Of a DNA stretch of 64,000 nt, positions 36,641 to 45,421 are shown in pieces; positions within the stretch are counted from its first letter, which is position 1; each line of letters starts with the position of its first letter. The stretch covers positions 454,501-518,500 of the forward strand of contig NZ_CP039934.1 of NCBI RefSeq assembly GCF_009792295.1, read 5' to 3'. The translations under genes were made by a program, and so were the position numbers. Source of the stretch: Myroides fluvii (lineage in GTDB: Bacteria > Bacteroidota > Bacteroidia > Flavobacteriales > Flavobacteriaceae). The notes beneath the pieces are model-generated. The model saw only the letters and a list, made by a program, of their open reading frames with translations. It was not told where the DNA came from and did no database searches.

Positions 36641-37362
36641 AATTCAAGCCATCTAAATTCTTTCATTTTAGCAGCTGAAATTGTAATATAGTGATTGACT
36701 TCTTGCTCATTAATGATGATTTTATCCTTAAATACAATGCGATTCGTTCCCATATCAATATGTTTAATATGCTTTATATTAACCACATAAGAACGTCCTA
36801 CACGATGAAATTGCGGGTGTTGTAACTTAGATGAAACTGCCCCTAATGTTTTGGATACCAAAAACTTTTGGTCTTTTAGGTAAATCTCACAGTAATTATC
36901 ATCCGCTTTACAGTATATAATATCTTCTACGGAAACTGCCTCTCTCTTTTGATTATTTTTAATCAATTTGATGAAATATTGTTGATCCTCTCTTTCAACA
37001 AATTTATCATAAGCCAATTGCAGTTCTTCAACAGCTATTGGTTTTAACAAATAATGTAAACAAGCATATTGGTTCAGTACTTCTAATGCATATTGGCTAT
37101 AAGCTGTGGTGATTACCACCTCGAACGGAAGCGGTTCTTTAAAATAGTCAAACAAGGCCAATCCGTTTTCTCTGGGCATTTGAATATCCAAAAAAACTAA
37201 ATCTGGCGCATATTGATCAATCATTTTTATTGCTTCTTCGACTGATTTTGCGGTATAAAACACCATCTTATGTTGACTGCGAATGCTATGGAGCAATCGG
37301 TGTTTTAATACTTCGGCAACTTTCATCTCGTCATCCACAATTAGAACGACTAATTCATTCAT
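36637..37362 (-). CDS. LytTR-family response regulator
   Basis: 241 residues from the ATG at 37362 (MNELVVLIVDDEMK), preferred over an upstream in-frame ATG that would add 32 residues before the receiver. Receiver domain: acidic pair D10-D11, phospho-acceptor D59 in DLVFLDIQMP. C-terminal LytTR DNA-binding domain (about 140-240) with HRVGRSYVVNIKHIKHID. It precedes and overlaps the kinase gene, so this is a complete two-component pair of the LytS/LytR type. Confidence 0.93.
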   Translation of the reverse strand: MNELVVLIVDDEMKVAEVLKHRLLHSIRSQHKMVFYTAKSVEEAIKMIDQYAPDLVFLDIQMPRENGLALFDYFKEPLPFEVVITTAYSQYALEVLNQYACLHYLLKPIAVEELQLAYDKFVEREDQQYFIKLIKNNQKREAVSVEDIIYCKADDNYCEIYLKDQKFLVSKTLGAVSSKLQHPQFHRVGRSYVVNIKHIKHIDMGTNRIVFKDKIIINEQEVNHYITISAAKMKEFRWLEL

Positions 37363-37477
37363 AATAATAATTCGTATGTAAGGTTGTACTATAGCAAATC
37401 GAATATCTCCTTGATTTGCTGTGCATTCAAAGATACTATATCCGAAAGAATTCTCCACTAAAAGAAAATCTTTTCCT

Positions 37478-39079
37478 CTAATCTTTACTAACTTTTTTCA
37501 AGAATAAATTATTCATTGGATTTATTCCCAACTGACGAATGTCTTTTCGACTAAAACGAACGGCTTGATCGTAGAACAGAATAAGTGCGGGTACCTCTTC
37601 AGCGATTAACTGATCCATCTGTTCATACAATTGCTCTCTTATTTTTTGATCCGTAACTTGAAGTGCTTTTTCATACAATTGATCATACCCTGTATTGGAA
37701 AAAAAAGTATAGTTAGGCCCATTAGGAGCTTTGTTTTTACTGTAAAATAGCGATAAATAGTTCTCCGCATCGGGATAATCTGCAATCCAACTACCGCGAA
37801 AAAAAGCTATTTTCCCTGATGCCATCCCTTGCCTTAATGTTGCTGGTGGCATTACGTCAATTTCAACAGTCAACCCGATTTTTTGCCACTCTCTTTGCAA
37901 ATATTCCGCAATATCTAAGTAACCCGCATTGGTAGATAAAGCAATCACCACTTTAGACTGTTTGTATTCTTTTTTATACTCCTCTACTAAAGCTTTAGCG
38001 GTTGTTACATCATAGCGCACTTTTGGCTGAATATTGCCTTTAAGTCCTTTGGGAATTATCCCTCCTACTTGCGTCGTTCCCATCCCGCTTCTCAAATGCT
38101 TAATCATTTTTTCGCGATCGAATCCCATGTTTAGTGCTTGTCGAATTCGCTTATCCTGAATAGCACTTTGTTTTTCTTCCATATTAAAACCCAAATACTC
38201 TGTGTTGAGATAAGGTCCTGTTTCCATTTGCACCACCGGTTGATATTTCTCTTGCAATTGTCCTTCTAGGGTGATTAAATCATCCTTATACGAAGGATCT
38301 AATCCCGAAATAAAATCTAATTTACCTTGAATAAACTGCAAAAAAGCACTCTGTTTATCTGGTAAAAAAGTGATAGCGACCGACTCTAAATAAGGCAATT
38401 GCACCCCTTTTTCATCTTTTTCAAAATAACGGGGATTGCGTCTTAAAATCAACTTGACATTTTCTTCCCAAAATTTAAAATAAAAAGGGCCTGTCCCGAT
38501 GGGATGCGTTCTGAAATCGTGTTGTGAATCTTCCACTACTTCACGGGGAACTACAGAGGCATAACGCATGGATAACAACCCTAAAATTGCGGGAAACGAT
38601 TCTTTTAATTCCAAGCGAAACACGGTATCATTTAGTGCTGTATAGCGCTTGACCTTCTGCATAATCCACGCACCAGGAGAAGCTGTTCTTGCATCGGTTA
38701 ATCGATCCAAGCTATAAACAAAATCACTTGCGGTAACTGCTCGAGTTTGCTTAGGTCCAAAAGCAGAATGCGGATGAAAATAGACTCCTTGACGCAAGGT
38801 AAAATCATACGTCAAACCATCCGGAGAAGCTTTCCATGACTGTGCAATATCTCCCACAACATTCAATTGATCATCAAGTTGAACCAATCCATTAAACAAC
38901 TGGTTGCACGGCCAAATAATAGCCATACTTCTCGCAAATGCAGGATCAAGTGTTTGAATATTTGAACTTTCATTGTATCGAAATACTGCCCCTCTCTCAT
39001 TTTTATCTCTTTTATTTTGACAAGAATAAACAGTGAAGACAACGCAAAGAATTGATATATAATAAATTATTGATTTCAT
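37478..39079 (-). CDS. Oligopeptide-binding lipoprotein (SBP_bac_5)
   Basis: 533 residues from the ATG at 39079. Lipobox ending at Cys20 (VFTVYSC) anchors it in the envelope. Family segments: IQTLDPAFARSMAIIWPCNQ, AQSWKASPDGLTYDFTLRQGVYFHPH, HPIGTGPFYFKFWE, RQALNMGFDREKMI. Such proteins bind peptides for OppBCDF-type ABC importers, but no permease or ATPase is nearby. Divergent from mtaB with about 80 bases between starts. Confidence 0.88.
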   Translation of the reverse strand: MKSIIYYISILCVVFTVYSCQNKRDKNERGAVFRYNESSNIQTLDPAFARSMAIIWPCNQLFNGLVQLDDQLNVVGDIAQSWKASPDGLTYDFTLRQGVYFHPHSAFGPKQTRAVTASDFVYSLDRLTDARTASPGAWIMQKVKRYTALNDTVFRLELKESFPAILGLLSMRYASVVPREVVEDSQHDFRTHPIGTGPFYFKFWEENVKLILRRNPRYFEKDEKGVQLPYLESVAITFLPDKQSAFLQFIQGKLDFISGLDPSYKDDLITLEGQLQEKYQPVVQMETGPYLNTEYLGFNMEEKQSAIQDKRIRQALNMGFDREKMIKHLRSGMGTTQVGGIIPKGLKGNIQPKVRYDVTTAKALVEEYKKEYKQSKVVIALSTNAGYLDIAEYLQREWQKIGLTVEIDVMPPATLRQGMASGKIAFFRGSWIADYPDAENYLSLFYSKNKAPNGPNYTFFSNTGYDQLYEKALQVTDQKIREQLYEQMDQLIAEEVPALILFYDQAVRFSRKDIRQLGINPMNNLFLKKVSKD

Positions 39080-39162
39080 CAAACCGAATTTTGTACGTAA
39101 ATTTGCAAGCTTTGTGACAACAAAGAGTAAATATACTTCAAAGTTACTACTCATAGTAAAGA

Positions 39163-40488
39163 ATGATTATGGAAAATAGAAAAAAAGTAGCATTTTACAC
39201 CTTAGGATGTAAGCTAAACTTTTCTGAAACCTCAACAATAGCAAGAAGTTTCGTAGATGAAGGTTTTGATCGTGTTGAATTTGAGGATGTGGCAGACATT
39301 TATGTAATTAATACGTGTTCTGTAACCGAAAATGCAGATAAACAATTCAAACAAATAGTAAAGAAAGCGCAAAAGAAAAACGACAAGGCTTTTATTGCCG
39401 CTGTCGGTTGTTACGCGCAGTTAAAACCGGCCGAATTAGCCAATGTAGATGGGGTTGATTTGGTTTTAGGTGCAACGGAAAAATTCAAGTTGACCGATTA
39501 CATCAATGACCTTTCAAAAAATGAAATGGGTCAGGTACATTCGTGTGAAATTTCAGAAGCTGATTTTTATGTCGGTTCCTATTCTATCGGAGATCGAACC
39601 AGAGCCTTTTTAAAAGTTCAAGACGGTTGTGATTACAAATGCACGTACTGTACCATTCCATTAGCTCGAGGAATTTCTCGTAGCGATACGATGGAAAATG
39701 TCTTGAAAAATGCGGCGGAGATTTCGGCTCAAGATATCAAAGAAATTGTCTTAACAGGGGTAAATATTGGCGATTATGGAAAAGGTGAATTTGGCAATAA
39801 AAAGCACGAACACACCTTTTTGGAATTGGTACAAGAATTGGATAAGGTAGAAGGTATCGAGCGTTTGCGTATCTCATCGATTGAGCCTAACTTATTGAAA
39901 AACGAAACCATCGAGTTTGTGTCACAAAGTAGAACCTTTGTTCCGCATTTTCACATTCCCCTACAATCGGGAAGCAACGACATTTTAAAGAAAATGAAAC
40001 GCCGTTATATGCGCGAACTCTATGTTGAACGCGTAGACAAAATCCGTTCAGTAATGCCCGACTGCTGCATTGGTGTAGACGTGATTGTTGGATTTCCGGG
40101 TGAAACAGATGAAAAATTCCTCGAGACTTATACCTTCTTGAGCGATTTAGACATTTCGTATTTACACGTATTCACCTATTCAGAACGCGATAATACAGAA
40201 GCAGTCGATATGGAAGATGTTGTTCCAATGGAAGTGAGAAATAAAAGAAGTAAAATGTTGCGTGGATTGTCAGTAAAGAAACGTCGAGCGTTCTACGAGT
40301 CACAATTGGGCTTAGATAAAACAGTTTTATTTGAAAGTGAAAACAAAGAAGGATACATCCACGGTTTTACTGAGAACTACGTCAAAGTAAAGACCCCTTG
40401 GAATCCCGCTTTAGTGAATACACTACGACCTATAAAGTTAACCAAGATTGATGAAGACGGTATCGTTCGATTTGATTTTCTAGATTAA
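39163..40488 (+). CDS. mtaB: tRNA (N6-threonylcarbamoyladenosine37-C2)-methylthiotransferase
   Basis: 441 residues. Radical SAM enzyme that adds methylthio to t6A37 of ANN-decoding tRNAs. N-terminal MTTase domain (YTLGCKLNFSET, INTCSVTENAD, AAVGCYAQ) with three cluster Cys, the radical SAM motif CDYKCTYC, and a C-terminal TRAM-like end. The pattern YTLGCKLN separates it from MiaB and RimO. A second ATG two codons in (MENRKK) is equally possible as the start. Confidence 0.93.
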   Translation: MIMENRKKVAFYTLGCKLNFSETSTIARSFVDEGFDRVEFEDVADIYVINTCSVTENADKQFKQIVKKAQKKNDKAFIAAVGCYAQLKPAELANVDGVDLVLGATEKFKLTDYINDLSKNEMGQVHSCEISEADFYVGSYSIGDRTRAFLKVQDGCDYKCTYCTIPLARGISRSDTMENVLKNAAEISAQDIKEIVLTGVNIGDYGKGEFGNKKHEHTFLELVQELDKVEGIERLRISSIEPNLLKNETIEFVSQSRTFVPHFHIPLQSGSNDILKKMKRRYMRELYVERVDKIRSVMPDCCIGVDVIVGFPGETDEKFLETYTFLSDLDISYLHVFTYSERDNTEAVDMEDVVPMEVRNKRSKMLRGLSVKKRRAFYESQLGLDKTVLFESENKEGYIHGFTENYVKVKTPWNPALVNTLRPIKLTKIDEDGIVRFDFLD

Positions 40489-40489
40489 A

Positions 40490-40530
40490 TAAAAAAACCT
40501 GTTTGAATTGAAGTTCAAACAGGTTTTTTG
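40490..40530 (+). terminator. mtaB terminator
   Basis: AAAAAACCTGTTTGAA pairs perfectly with TTCAAACAGGTTTTTT around TTGAAG. Confidence 0.92.
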
Positions 40531-40592
40531 CTTTTTTCACCCAATTAGGGGTATGTTGTGTATGTTATAAGTGGTTTTTAAATCTCACAGGA

Positions 40593-40874
40593 TTAAATTC
40601 TTATCCCTGGAGGAAGCATTTCTTTATACGTAGGATTTTTCCTAAAGAAAGAAACAATTTTTGGATGTGTAGGAACGACTCTCAATCTCTTTTCTCGAAC
40701 GATATCAAGTACTCCTTTTAAGAAATCGATGGATTGCGCCTGCACTCCTTCTTCGAATCCCTTTAATTTGGTAAGAAAGATTTTTCTTTCTTGAAGCGAA
40801 TACTCCACACTAAGCAAACCTTGATCGGTTTCGAGCTCAAACTGACGAAGTAGTTCATTGTCTTTAATTTCCAT
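40593..40874 (-). CDS. Small YjdJ-like GNAT-fold protein
   Basis: 93 residues that align by eye with the short YjdJ-type acetyltransferase group (PF14542): MEIKDN at the start, LSVEYSLQERKIFLTKL, and the C-terminal RLRVVPTHPKIVSFFRKNPTYKEML. The acetyl-CoA loop, normally RGxG-like, is replaced by EEGVQAQS here, so catalytic activity is doubtful. The single-gene unit ends about 60 bases from the mtaB terminator. Confidence 0.6.
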   Translation of the reverse strand: MEIKDNELLRQFELETDQGLLSVEYSLQERKIFLTKLKGFEEGVQAQSIDFLKGVLDIVREKRLRVVPTHPKIVSFFRKNPTYKEMLPPGIRI

Positions 40875-41087
40875 TATACTAAAATTTTATATTTTCATGT
40901 TAGGCGTATGTCTTTTTCACAGCAAAAAAAAATATAGACTCTCAAAGAGTCTTTCCATAACAAAATTAGATCCTAAGAAATTTTTAGCGGATTTATACAG
41001 TGAATACAAAAAGTTTTATTCCTATATTTATCAAAGTTCGTCATTTTTTTCCACATTACCCCTATTTAGTATGTTAATTTATTTAAA

Positions 41088-41744
41088 ATGAACAAAATAC
41101 CAATTTATTTCTTTCCTGGAATGTCGTCAACCTCCCTCATTTTTGAACGATTGGAATGGGATACTTCGCGTTTTGAATTATACTTTTTAGAATGGTTGCC
41201 ATGTGATAAAAAAGAAAGCTTAGTCAATTATACCCAAAAATACATTCCCCTCATTCAACATAATAATCCTATCTTGGTAGGCGTTTCATTTGGTGGGATT
41301 CTTGCACAAGAACTATCGAAGCTCATAGGTGTGCAAAAAGTAGTTATCATTTCTAGTGTACGGTCAAACAAAGAATTTCCAAAACACTTTAAATGGGCAA
41401 AATATACTCGATTATACAAATTGATTCCAACGCATGGAGTTGAGTTTTTACTGCGGTTAATTGAACGCTATGGCAAGGATAAACAAAAAAGACGAGTAGC
41501 GCTCTATAACCGTTACTTGTCTATTCGGGATCCCCATTATCTCAATTGGTGCATACAAGCTGTTCTAACTTGGAATCAAAAAGAAGAATTAGACCATGTA
41601 GTTCATATTCACGGCACAAAAGATGAAGTATTTCCCTTCAAAAACATACGAAATGCAATTGAAGTTCCAGGAGGAACGCACGCGATGATTATTGTCAAAC
41701 ACAAGTGGTTTAACCAAAATTTAGAGAAAATTATATTGAAATAA
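41088..41744 (+). CDS. Alpha/beta hydrolase
   Basis: 218 residues. Oxyanion region FFPGMSSTS near the N-terminus, nucleophile elbow GVSFGG (Ser near residue 67), acid in HGTKDEVFP and catalytic His in PGGTHAM give a complete triad. No signal peptide. The lytic transglycosylase gene begins 2 bases after the stop, so they are co-transcribed. Substrate unknown. Confidence 0.82.
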   Translation: MNKIPIYFFPGMSSTSLIFERLEWDTSRFELYFLEWLPCDKKESLVNYTQKYIPLIQHNNPILVGVSFGGILAQELSKLIGVQKVVIISSVRSNKEFPKHFKWAKYTRLYKLIPTHGVEFLLRLIERYGKDKQKRRVALYNRYLSIRDPHYLNWCIQAVLTWNQKEELDHVVHIHGTKDEVFPFKNIRNAIEVPGGTHAMIIVKHKWFNQNLEKIILK

Positions 41745-41746
41745 CG

Positions 41747-42640
41747 ATGAAAAAGAATCTCAAAAATGTGCTTTACACAGCAGCAGTTGTCGGTATAGCC
41801 TCTACTTTTATTTTTGCTACCGCGCATGAAACTGTAAATCCAGAGGATACCAAAAATCCAACGGATCACCATGTGCCTCTTCCATTAACTGCAAATTTTG
41901 CAGGGGAGAAAACGCCACTAGACGTGATTGATGTCAAAGAGCGCTTTGATCGTGAGATGATCATCAACGCCAATCTTCATTCATCCACAACGCTAGTGAT
42001 AAAAAGGGCAGAACGTTATTTCCCCATTATTGAACCTATCTTAAAGAAAAACAATATACCCGACGACTTCAAATACTTATGTGTAATTGAAAGTACGTTG
42101 TCTAATGTCGTTTCCTCTGCGGGGGCTTCTGGTTTTTGGCAATTTATGAAGGGAACAGCGGGTGAATACAACTTGGTGGTAGACGACTATATTGACGAGC
42201 GCTACCATTTAGAAAAAGCAACTGAAGCCGCTTGTAAATACTTTAAAGATGCCAAAGCTCGTTTTGGTTCTTGGACGATGGTAGCCGCTGCATACAACAG
42301 AGGAATGGGTGGAATGACTAAAGCTATGAACGCTCAATACGTAGACAATTACTATGATTTATTTTTAAATCAAGAGACCTCTCGCTATGTATTTCGAATT
42401 TTAGCTATGAAAGAGATTATGAATAATCCTCAGAAATACGGCTACGACATTCCTAAATCAGAGAAATATCCTCCTATTTCAATGCGCACCGTTACTTTGG
42501 ATAAGGATATTGACGACCTACCGATGTTCGCCATCGAACAAGGTTCTAACTATAAATTATTGAAGTTATACAATCCTTGGTTGGTGAATACCAGCGTAAA
42601 AACAAAAGGTAAAACCTACACCATCGAGTTACCTCGTTAA
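41747..42640 (+). CDS. Lytic transglycosylase domain protein
   Basis: 297 residues with an N-terminal signal or anchor (VLYTAAVVGIASTFIFATA). The SLT domain is clear: CVIESTLSNVVSSAGASGFWQFM contains the catalytic Glu (IES) and GxxGxWQF, followed by YIDERYHLEKATEAACKYF and VAAAYNRGMGGM. It resembles the catalytic part of MltD. The C-terminal LLKLYNPWLVNTSVKTKGKTYTIELP is a conserved extension; no LysM repeats. It would cleave peptidoglycan in the periplasm. Second gene of a two-gene unit. Confidence 0.88.
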   Translation: MKKNLKNVLYTAAVVGIASTFIFATAHETVNPEDTKNPTDHHVPLPLTANFAGEKTPLDVIDVKERFDREMIINANLHSSTTLVIKRAERYFPIIEPILKKNNIPDDFKYLCVIESTLSNVVSSAGASGFWQFMKGTAGEYNLVVDDYIDERYHLEKATEAACKYFKDAKARFGSWTMVAAAYNRGMGGMTKAMNAQYVDNYYDLFLNQETSRYVFRILAMKEIMNNPQKYGYDIPKSEKYPPISMRTVTLDKDIDDLPMFAIEQGSNYKLLKLYNPWLVNTSVKTKGKTYTIELPR

Positions 42641-42647
42641 CTAAAAC

Positions 42648-42681
42648 TAGCCTCATCTCTTTCCAAGATGAGGCTATTATT
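42648..42681 (+). terminator. Terminator after the lytic transglycosylase
   Basis: TAGCCTCATCT pairs with AGATGAGGCTA around a 7-base loop, then TTATTTTTG. Confidence 0.8.
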
Positions 42682-42713
42682 TTTGTCACTCTTTTATCCT
42701 GCAAATGATTTTA

Positions 42714-42721
42714 TATCTTTG
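42714..42721 (+). promoter_or_regulatory. -7 element before the 67-residue protein gene
   Basis: TATCTTTG fits TAnnTTTG, 20 bases before the start codon at 42742. Confidence 0.5.
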
Positions 42722-42741
42722 CGACCGATACAACAAACACA

Positions 42742-42945
42742 ATGGATAAAGAAACCTATATCAAAACCGCCCTAGAAACAATCAAAGCCAAAAACCTTCA
42801 AGTGCCATTCGAATTGGCCCAAGGGAGTGTAATTACCAATTTAGATCAATACTTAAACAGCTTAAAATCTTCGTATTTACAAGCCAAAGACCCTCGAATA
42901 GAACAATTGTTTTTAGATAAAATTGAACATTTACTCAAACTATAA
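42742..42945 (+). CDS. Small conserved-looking protein of unknown function
   Basis: 67 residues, predicted helical, soluble (MDKETYIKTALETIKAKNLQ ... RIEQLFLDKIEHLLKL). It has its own -7 element and a terminator just before it, which supports a real short gene. I do not recognise the family. Its end overlaps the converging hydrolase gene by 6 bases. Confidence 0.6.
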   Translation: MDKETYIKTALETIKAKNLQVPFELAQGSVITNLDQYLNSLKSSYLQAKDPRIEQLFLDKIEHLLKL

Positions 42946-43725
42946 GTAACGATTTAAAAAGGAGGTAATCAACGTCAGGGTTTTCTCCTTTTGTTCTTTA
43001 TGTGGGATATGCCCCACTTGTTCAAAGATGTATTTTTCAGCAATACCGCTCACGTGACTAACTGTCTCTTCTACTTGTGTTAATGTTCCGTATTCATCCA
43101 AATCTCCTTGTAAGAACAACAAAGGAGCGGTTATACGATGCAATTCAGGCACCATCGTCCAATGGCGATAGGCAGGATCCAACCAAATGTCAAACCAAGC
43201 ATAACACAGCTTCTCTACGCGTTCACCGTGATATTTTGCCAAGCGGTGTCTTAAGTCTGTTTCCTCATAGGCTTTTTTCGCGTCGGCAACTCCTTGTAAA
43301 GTTACCTGTTCCACGAAAACATGCCCCGCTTCTATCACCATTGCCGTCGTGTTTTCTGGATATAAAACCCCGTACCACAACGCAATAGAAGCTCCATCAC
43401 TATGCCCAAATACCGCAAGTTGCCCCAATTGCAGAACCTGACGCAAACGCTCCAAAAACTCCCCTTCTTGTTCTAGATAATCCTGTGCCCGGTAAGACGT
43501 TTGCATCGGCTGTGATTTTCCATAGCCCACGCGGTCATACACCATAACATTGCATTGCAATTGTTCTGCTAATAAGCTAGGCCAATCCCTCCACAGTTCC
43601 ACACTGCCCAGTGAATCGTGCAATAAAACCAAAGTCGTCTCTGTTTTGGAAGTATCACAAGCATACAAATGCACGAATATGGCTTGCCCATCCACTTGAA
43701 CGGTTTGCTCTATCAATCTAATCAT
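42940..43725 (-). CDS. Alpha/beta hydrolase
   Basis: 261 residues. HDSLGSVELWRDWP near residue 36 (oxyanion region), MVYDRVGYGKSQPM, nucleophile elbow GHSDGA (Ser near residue 109), acid in LQGDLDEYGT and His in QVGHIPHKEQK form a complete triad. It is of the same superfamily as the hydrolase at 41088 but not closely similar. Substrate unknown; single gene, converging with the small gene upstream on the plus strand. Confidence 0.85.
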   Translation of the reverse strand: MIRLIEQTVQVDGQAIFVHLYACDTSKTETTLVLLHDSLGSVELWRDWPSLLAEQLQCNVMVYDRVGYGKSQPMQTSYRAQDYLEQEGEFLERLRQVLQLGQLAVFGHSDGASIALWYGVLYPENTTAMVIEAGHVFVEQVTLQGVADAKKAYEETDLRHRLAKYHGERVEKLCYAWFDIWLDPAYRHWTMVPELHRITAPLLFLQGDLDEYGTLTQVEETVSHVSGIAEKYIFEQVGHIPHKEQKEKTLTLITSFLNRYL

Positions 43726-43862
43726 TGTTTTTTAGCTTTCCTCAAAAATAAGATTTTTGTCGGGGATTAGGGCAAGATATCATAGGATAAACGCTCTTCT
43801 TTCTGTCGATAATTAGGTAAACATGGTTTATCCTCCTATCTTTAGTCTTTTATACATTCATC

Positions 43863-44417
43863 ATGAGAAACTTACTTGTTCTGCTGTTTTGTATCAGCAG
43901 TGTATTTTACACAAAAGCGCAAACGTCAAATTCTTCAACGCAATTCATCCAAAACCTTGCACAGCACTGTGGTAAGGCGTACAAAGGAAGTATTGTTTCT
44001 TCCCCAGTTCCTGCTGATTTTGACAACAAGGAATTAATTATGTACGTAGCTGCATGCGACAAACGCGAAGTAAAAATCGCTTTTTTCGTTGGAGATGATT
44101 TATCGCGTACTTGGGTATTTACCCTAAAAGGAGACCGAATCGAATTGAAACACGATCACCGTCAACCCAATGGACAACCTGACGAAATAACCATGTATGG
44201 CGGAACAACCACCAATACTGGAACCGAACATATCCAATATTTCCCTGCAGATCAAGAAACCGCATTAGATATCCCTGCGGCAGCTTCTAATCTTTGGTGG
44301 GTGACCCTTGACGACAAGGAATACAGTTATAACTTACAACGCGCAGGATCTAAAACGAGTTTTAATGTGGTGTTTGATATCACAAAACCGATTATCACAG
44401 ATAAAAGAGCTTGGTAG
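43863..44417 (+). CDS. Secreted protein of unknown function
   Basis: 184 residues with a signal peptide (MRNLLVLLFCISSVFYTKAQ). The mature part has two Cys (HCGKAYKG, AACDKRE) that could form a disulphide, and beta-rich segments with TWVFTLKGDRIELKHDHRQP and GTEHIQYFPADQ. No family recognised. Single gene. Confidence 0.65.
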   Translation: MRNLLVLLFCISSVFYTKAQTSNSSTQFIQNLAQHCGKAYKGSIVSSPVPADFDNKELIMYVAACDKREVKIAFFVGDDLSRTWVFTLKGDRIELKHDHRQPNGQPDEITMYGGTTTNTGTEHIQYFPADQETALDIPAAASNLWWVTLDDKEYSYNLQRAGSKTSFNVVFDITKPIITDKRAW

Positions 44418-44597
44418 TTCACTCTTCCTTACTTTTTAAAACAGTTAGCCTACTTCAACTTACCCTGACGCTATCATTGAGCTTTTTATCCTAGGTTGTA
44501 CTAGCAGGTTGATAATTAACTTATCAAATCAACACGTCTAAAAAACACAAAAAACAAACATAACAACTTATAAATCAATATATTATTTGATTATTTT

Positions 44598-44629
44598 ATT
44601 GTTTTTACAGCTGCATCTATATATCTTTA
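44598..44629 (+). promoter_or_regulatory. Possible promoter of the DUF2335 unit
   Basis: ATTG (44598-44601), 20 bases and TATCTTTA (44622-44629) approximate the Bacteroidota consensus. The stretch 44418-44692 is very AT-rich and otherwise empty. Confidence 0.4.
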
Positions 44630-44692
44630 TATTCATTTTTATATAAAAGTCATCCTGATTTGTAAAATACTTAATTAATCAAAAAAAAACGA

Positions 44693-44931
44693 ATGAGTAG
44701 TTTAATTTTTAAAATAGAATCTCTTTTTGACTCACTCTTCCAAAATGTTGGAGATAGTTTCAATGGAGCATATCAATCGGATAATAAAGAAGTTATTCAA
44801 TTGAGAAAAAATTAAGGGAAGAAAATCGTATTCCTTCAACTAAAGACGACAGACATAACCTTAGCAATGATGCTCATCATATAGCTAAAGATTATAAAAA
44901 AGCGTTCGAATACTACCTGAAGGAACGTTAA
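44693..44931 (+). pseudogene. Small gene with a -1 frame change (79 residues if joined)
   Basis: The first frame runs 44693-44815 (40 residues, MSSLIFKIESLFDSLFQNVG to VIQLRKN, stop TAA). Without a break in coding character, the -1 frame continues to a stop at 44929-44931 (LREENRIPSTKDDRHNLSND to YYLKER), 4 bases before the DUF2335 gene. The switch lies at A6T (44806-44812), which in frame is A_AAA_AAT, a possible slippery heptamer, with TAA next. Either one base was lost (or is a sequencing error in the A run), making a pseudogene, or a programmed -1 frameshift joins the parts. The protein family is not recognised; it is soluble and charged. Confidence 0.6.
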
Positions 44932-44935
44932 TCTT

Positions 44936-45367
44936 ATGGCTAAACAACAGAGAACACAAAAACAAACAACTGTTGATCATAAGAATGGAAACGGATACCA
45001 ACAAGAACACACCGAAGTTTTTGATGATAATTTACTACCTGACGCTACTGAAATTCAAAAACTAAAAGAAATGGACCCTGAAATTATGACCTGGTTAAAA
45101 GCAAGAGCTGAAAAAGAACAAGATTTTAGACCTGCTGCTTTCAATCATAGGACTACTATTTTAGAAAATGATGTAAAAGGTAGTATTAGAATCAATACTA
45201 TGGGAATTCTATTTGCTTTTATTATAATCATGAGTGGAATGGCTTTTTCTGCTTTTCTAGTTCATTATGGTTCAATTATAGCTGGTACAATTTTCAGCGG
45301 TTTTACCATAGTGTATGCTGCTTCTCTTTTTTTAAGAAAGAAAAGAAACACAAGTAATGAAAAATAA
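44936..45367 (+). CDS. DUF2335 family membrane protein
   Basis: 143 residues. A cytoplasmic N-terminal part with DNLLPDATEIQKLKEMDPEI (the family region), then two helices near residues 92-113 and 115-133 (MGILFAFIIIMSGMAFSAFL, IIAGTIFSGFTIVYAASLF) and a basic tail. DUF2335 proteins are small membrane proteins often found in accessory regions; function unknown. The gene starts 4 bases after the broken small gene and is probably translated with it. Confidence 0.75.
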   Translation: MAKQQRTQKQTTVDHKNGNGYQQEHTEVFDDNLLPDATEIQKLKEMDPEIMTWLKARAEKEQDFRPAAFNHRTTILENDVKGSIRINTMGILFAFIIIMSGMAFSAFLVHYGSIIAGTIFSGFTIVYAASLFLRKKRNTSNEK

Positions 45368-45387
45368 GAGATTTTATTTTCTAAATA

Positions 45388-45420
45388 CAAGGGTGGCCTA
45401 AAAGACCACCCTTTTTTGTT
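45388..45420 (+). terminator. Terminator of the DUF2335 unit
   Basis: AAGGGTGG pairs with CCACCCTT around CCTAAAAGA, then T6G. Confidence 0.85.
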
Positions 45421-45421
45421 T

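Noticed and set aside
40858..41091. Plus-strand 77-residue frame before the hydrolase gene
   Set aside because: Low-complexity, overlaps the start of the YjdJ-like gene and the next start codon, and shows no conserved pattern.
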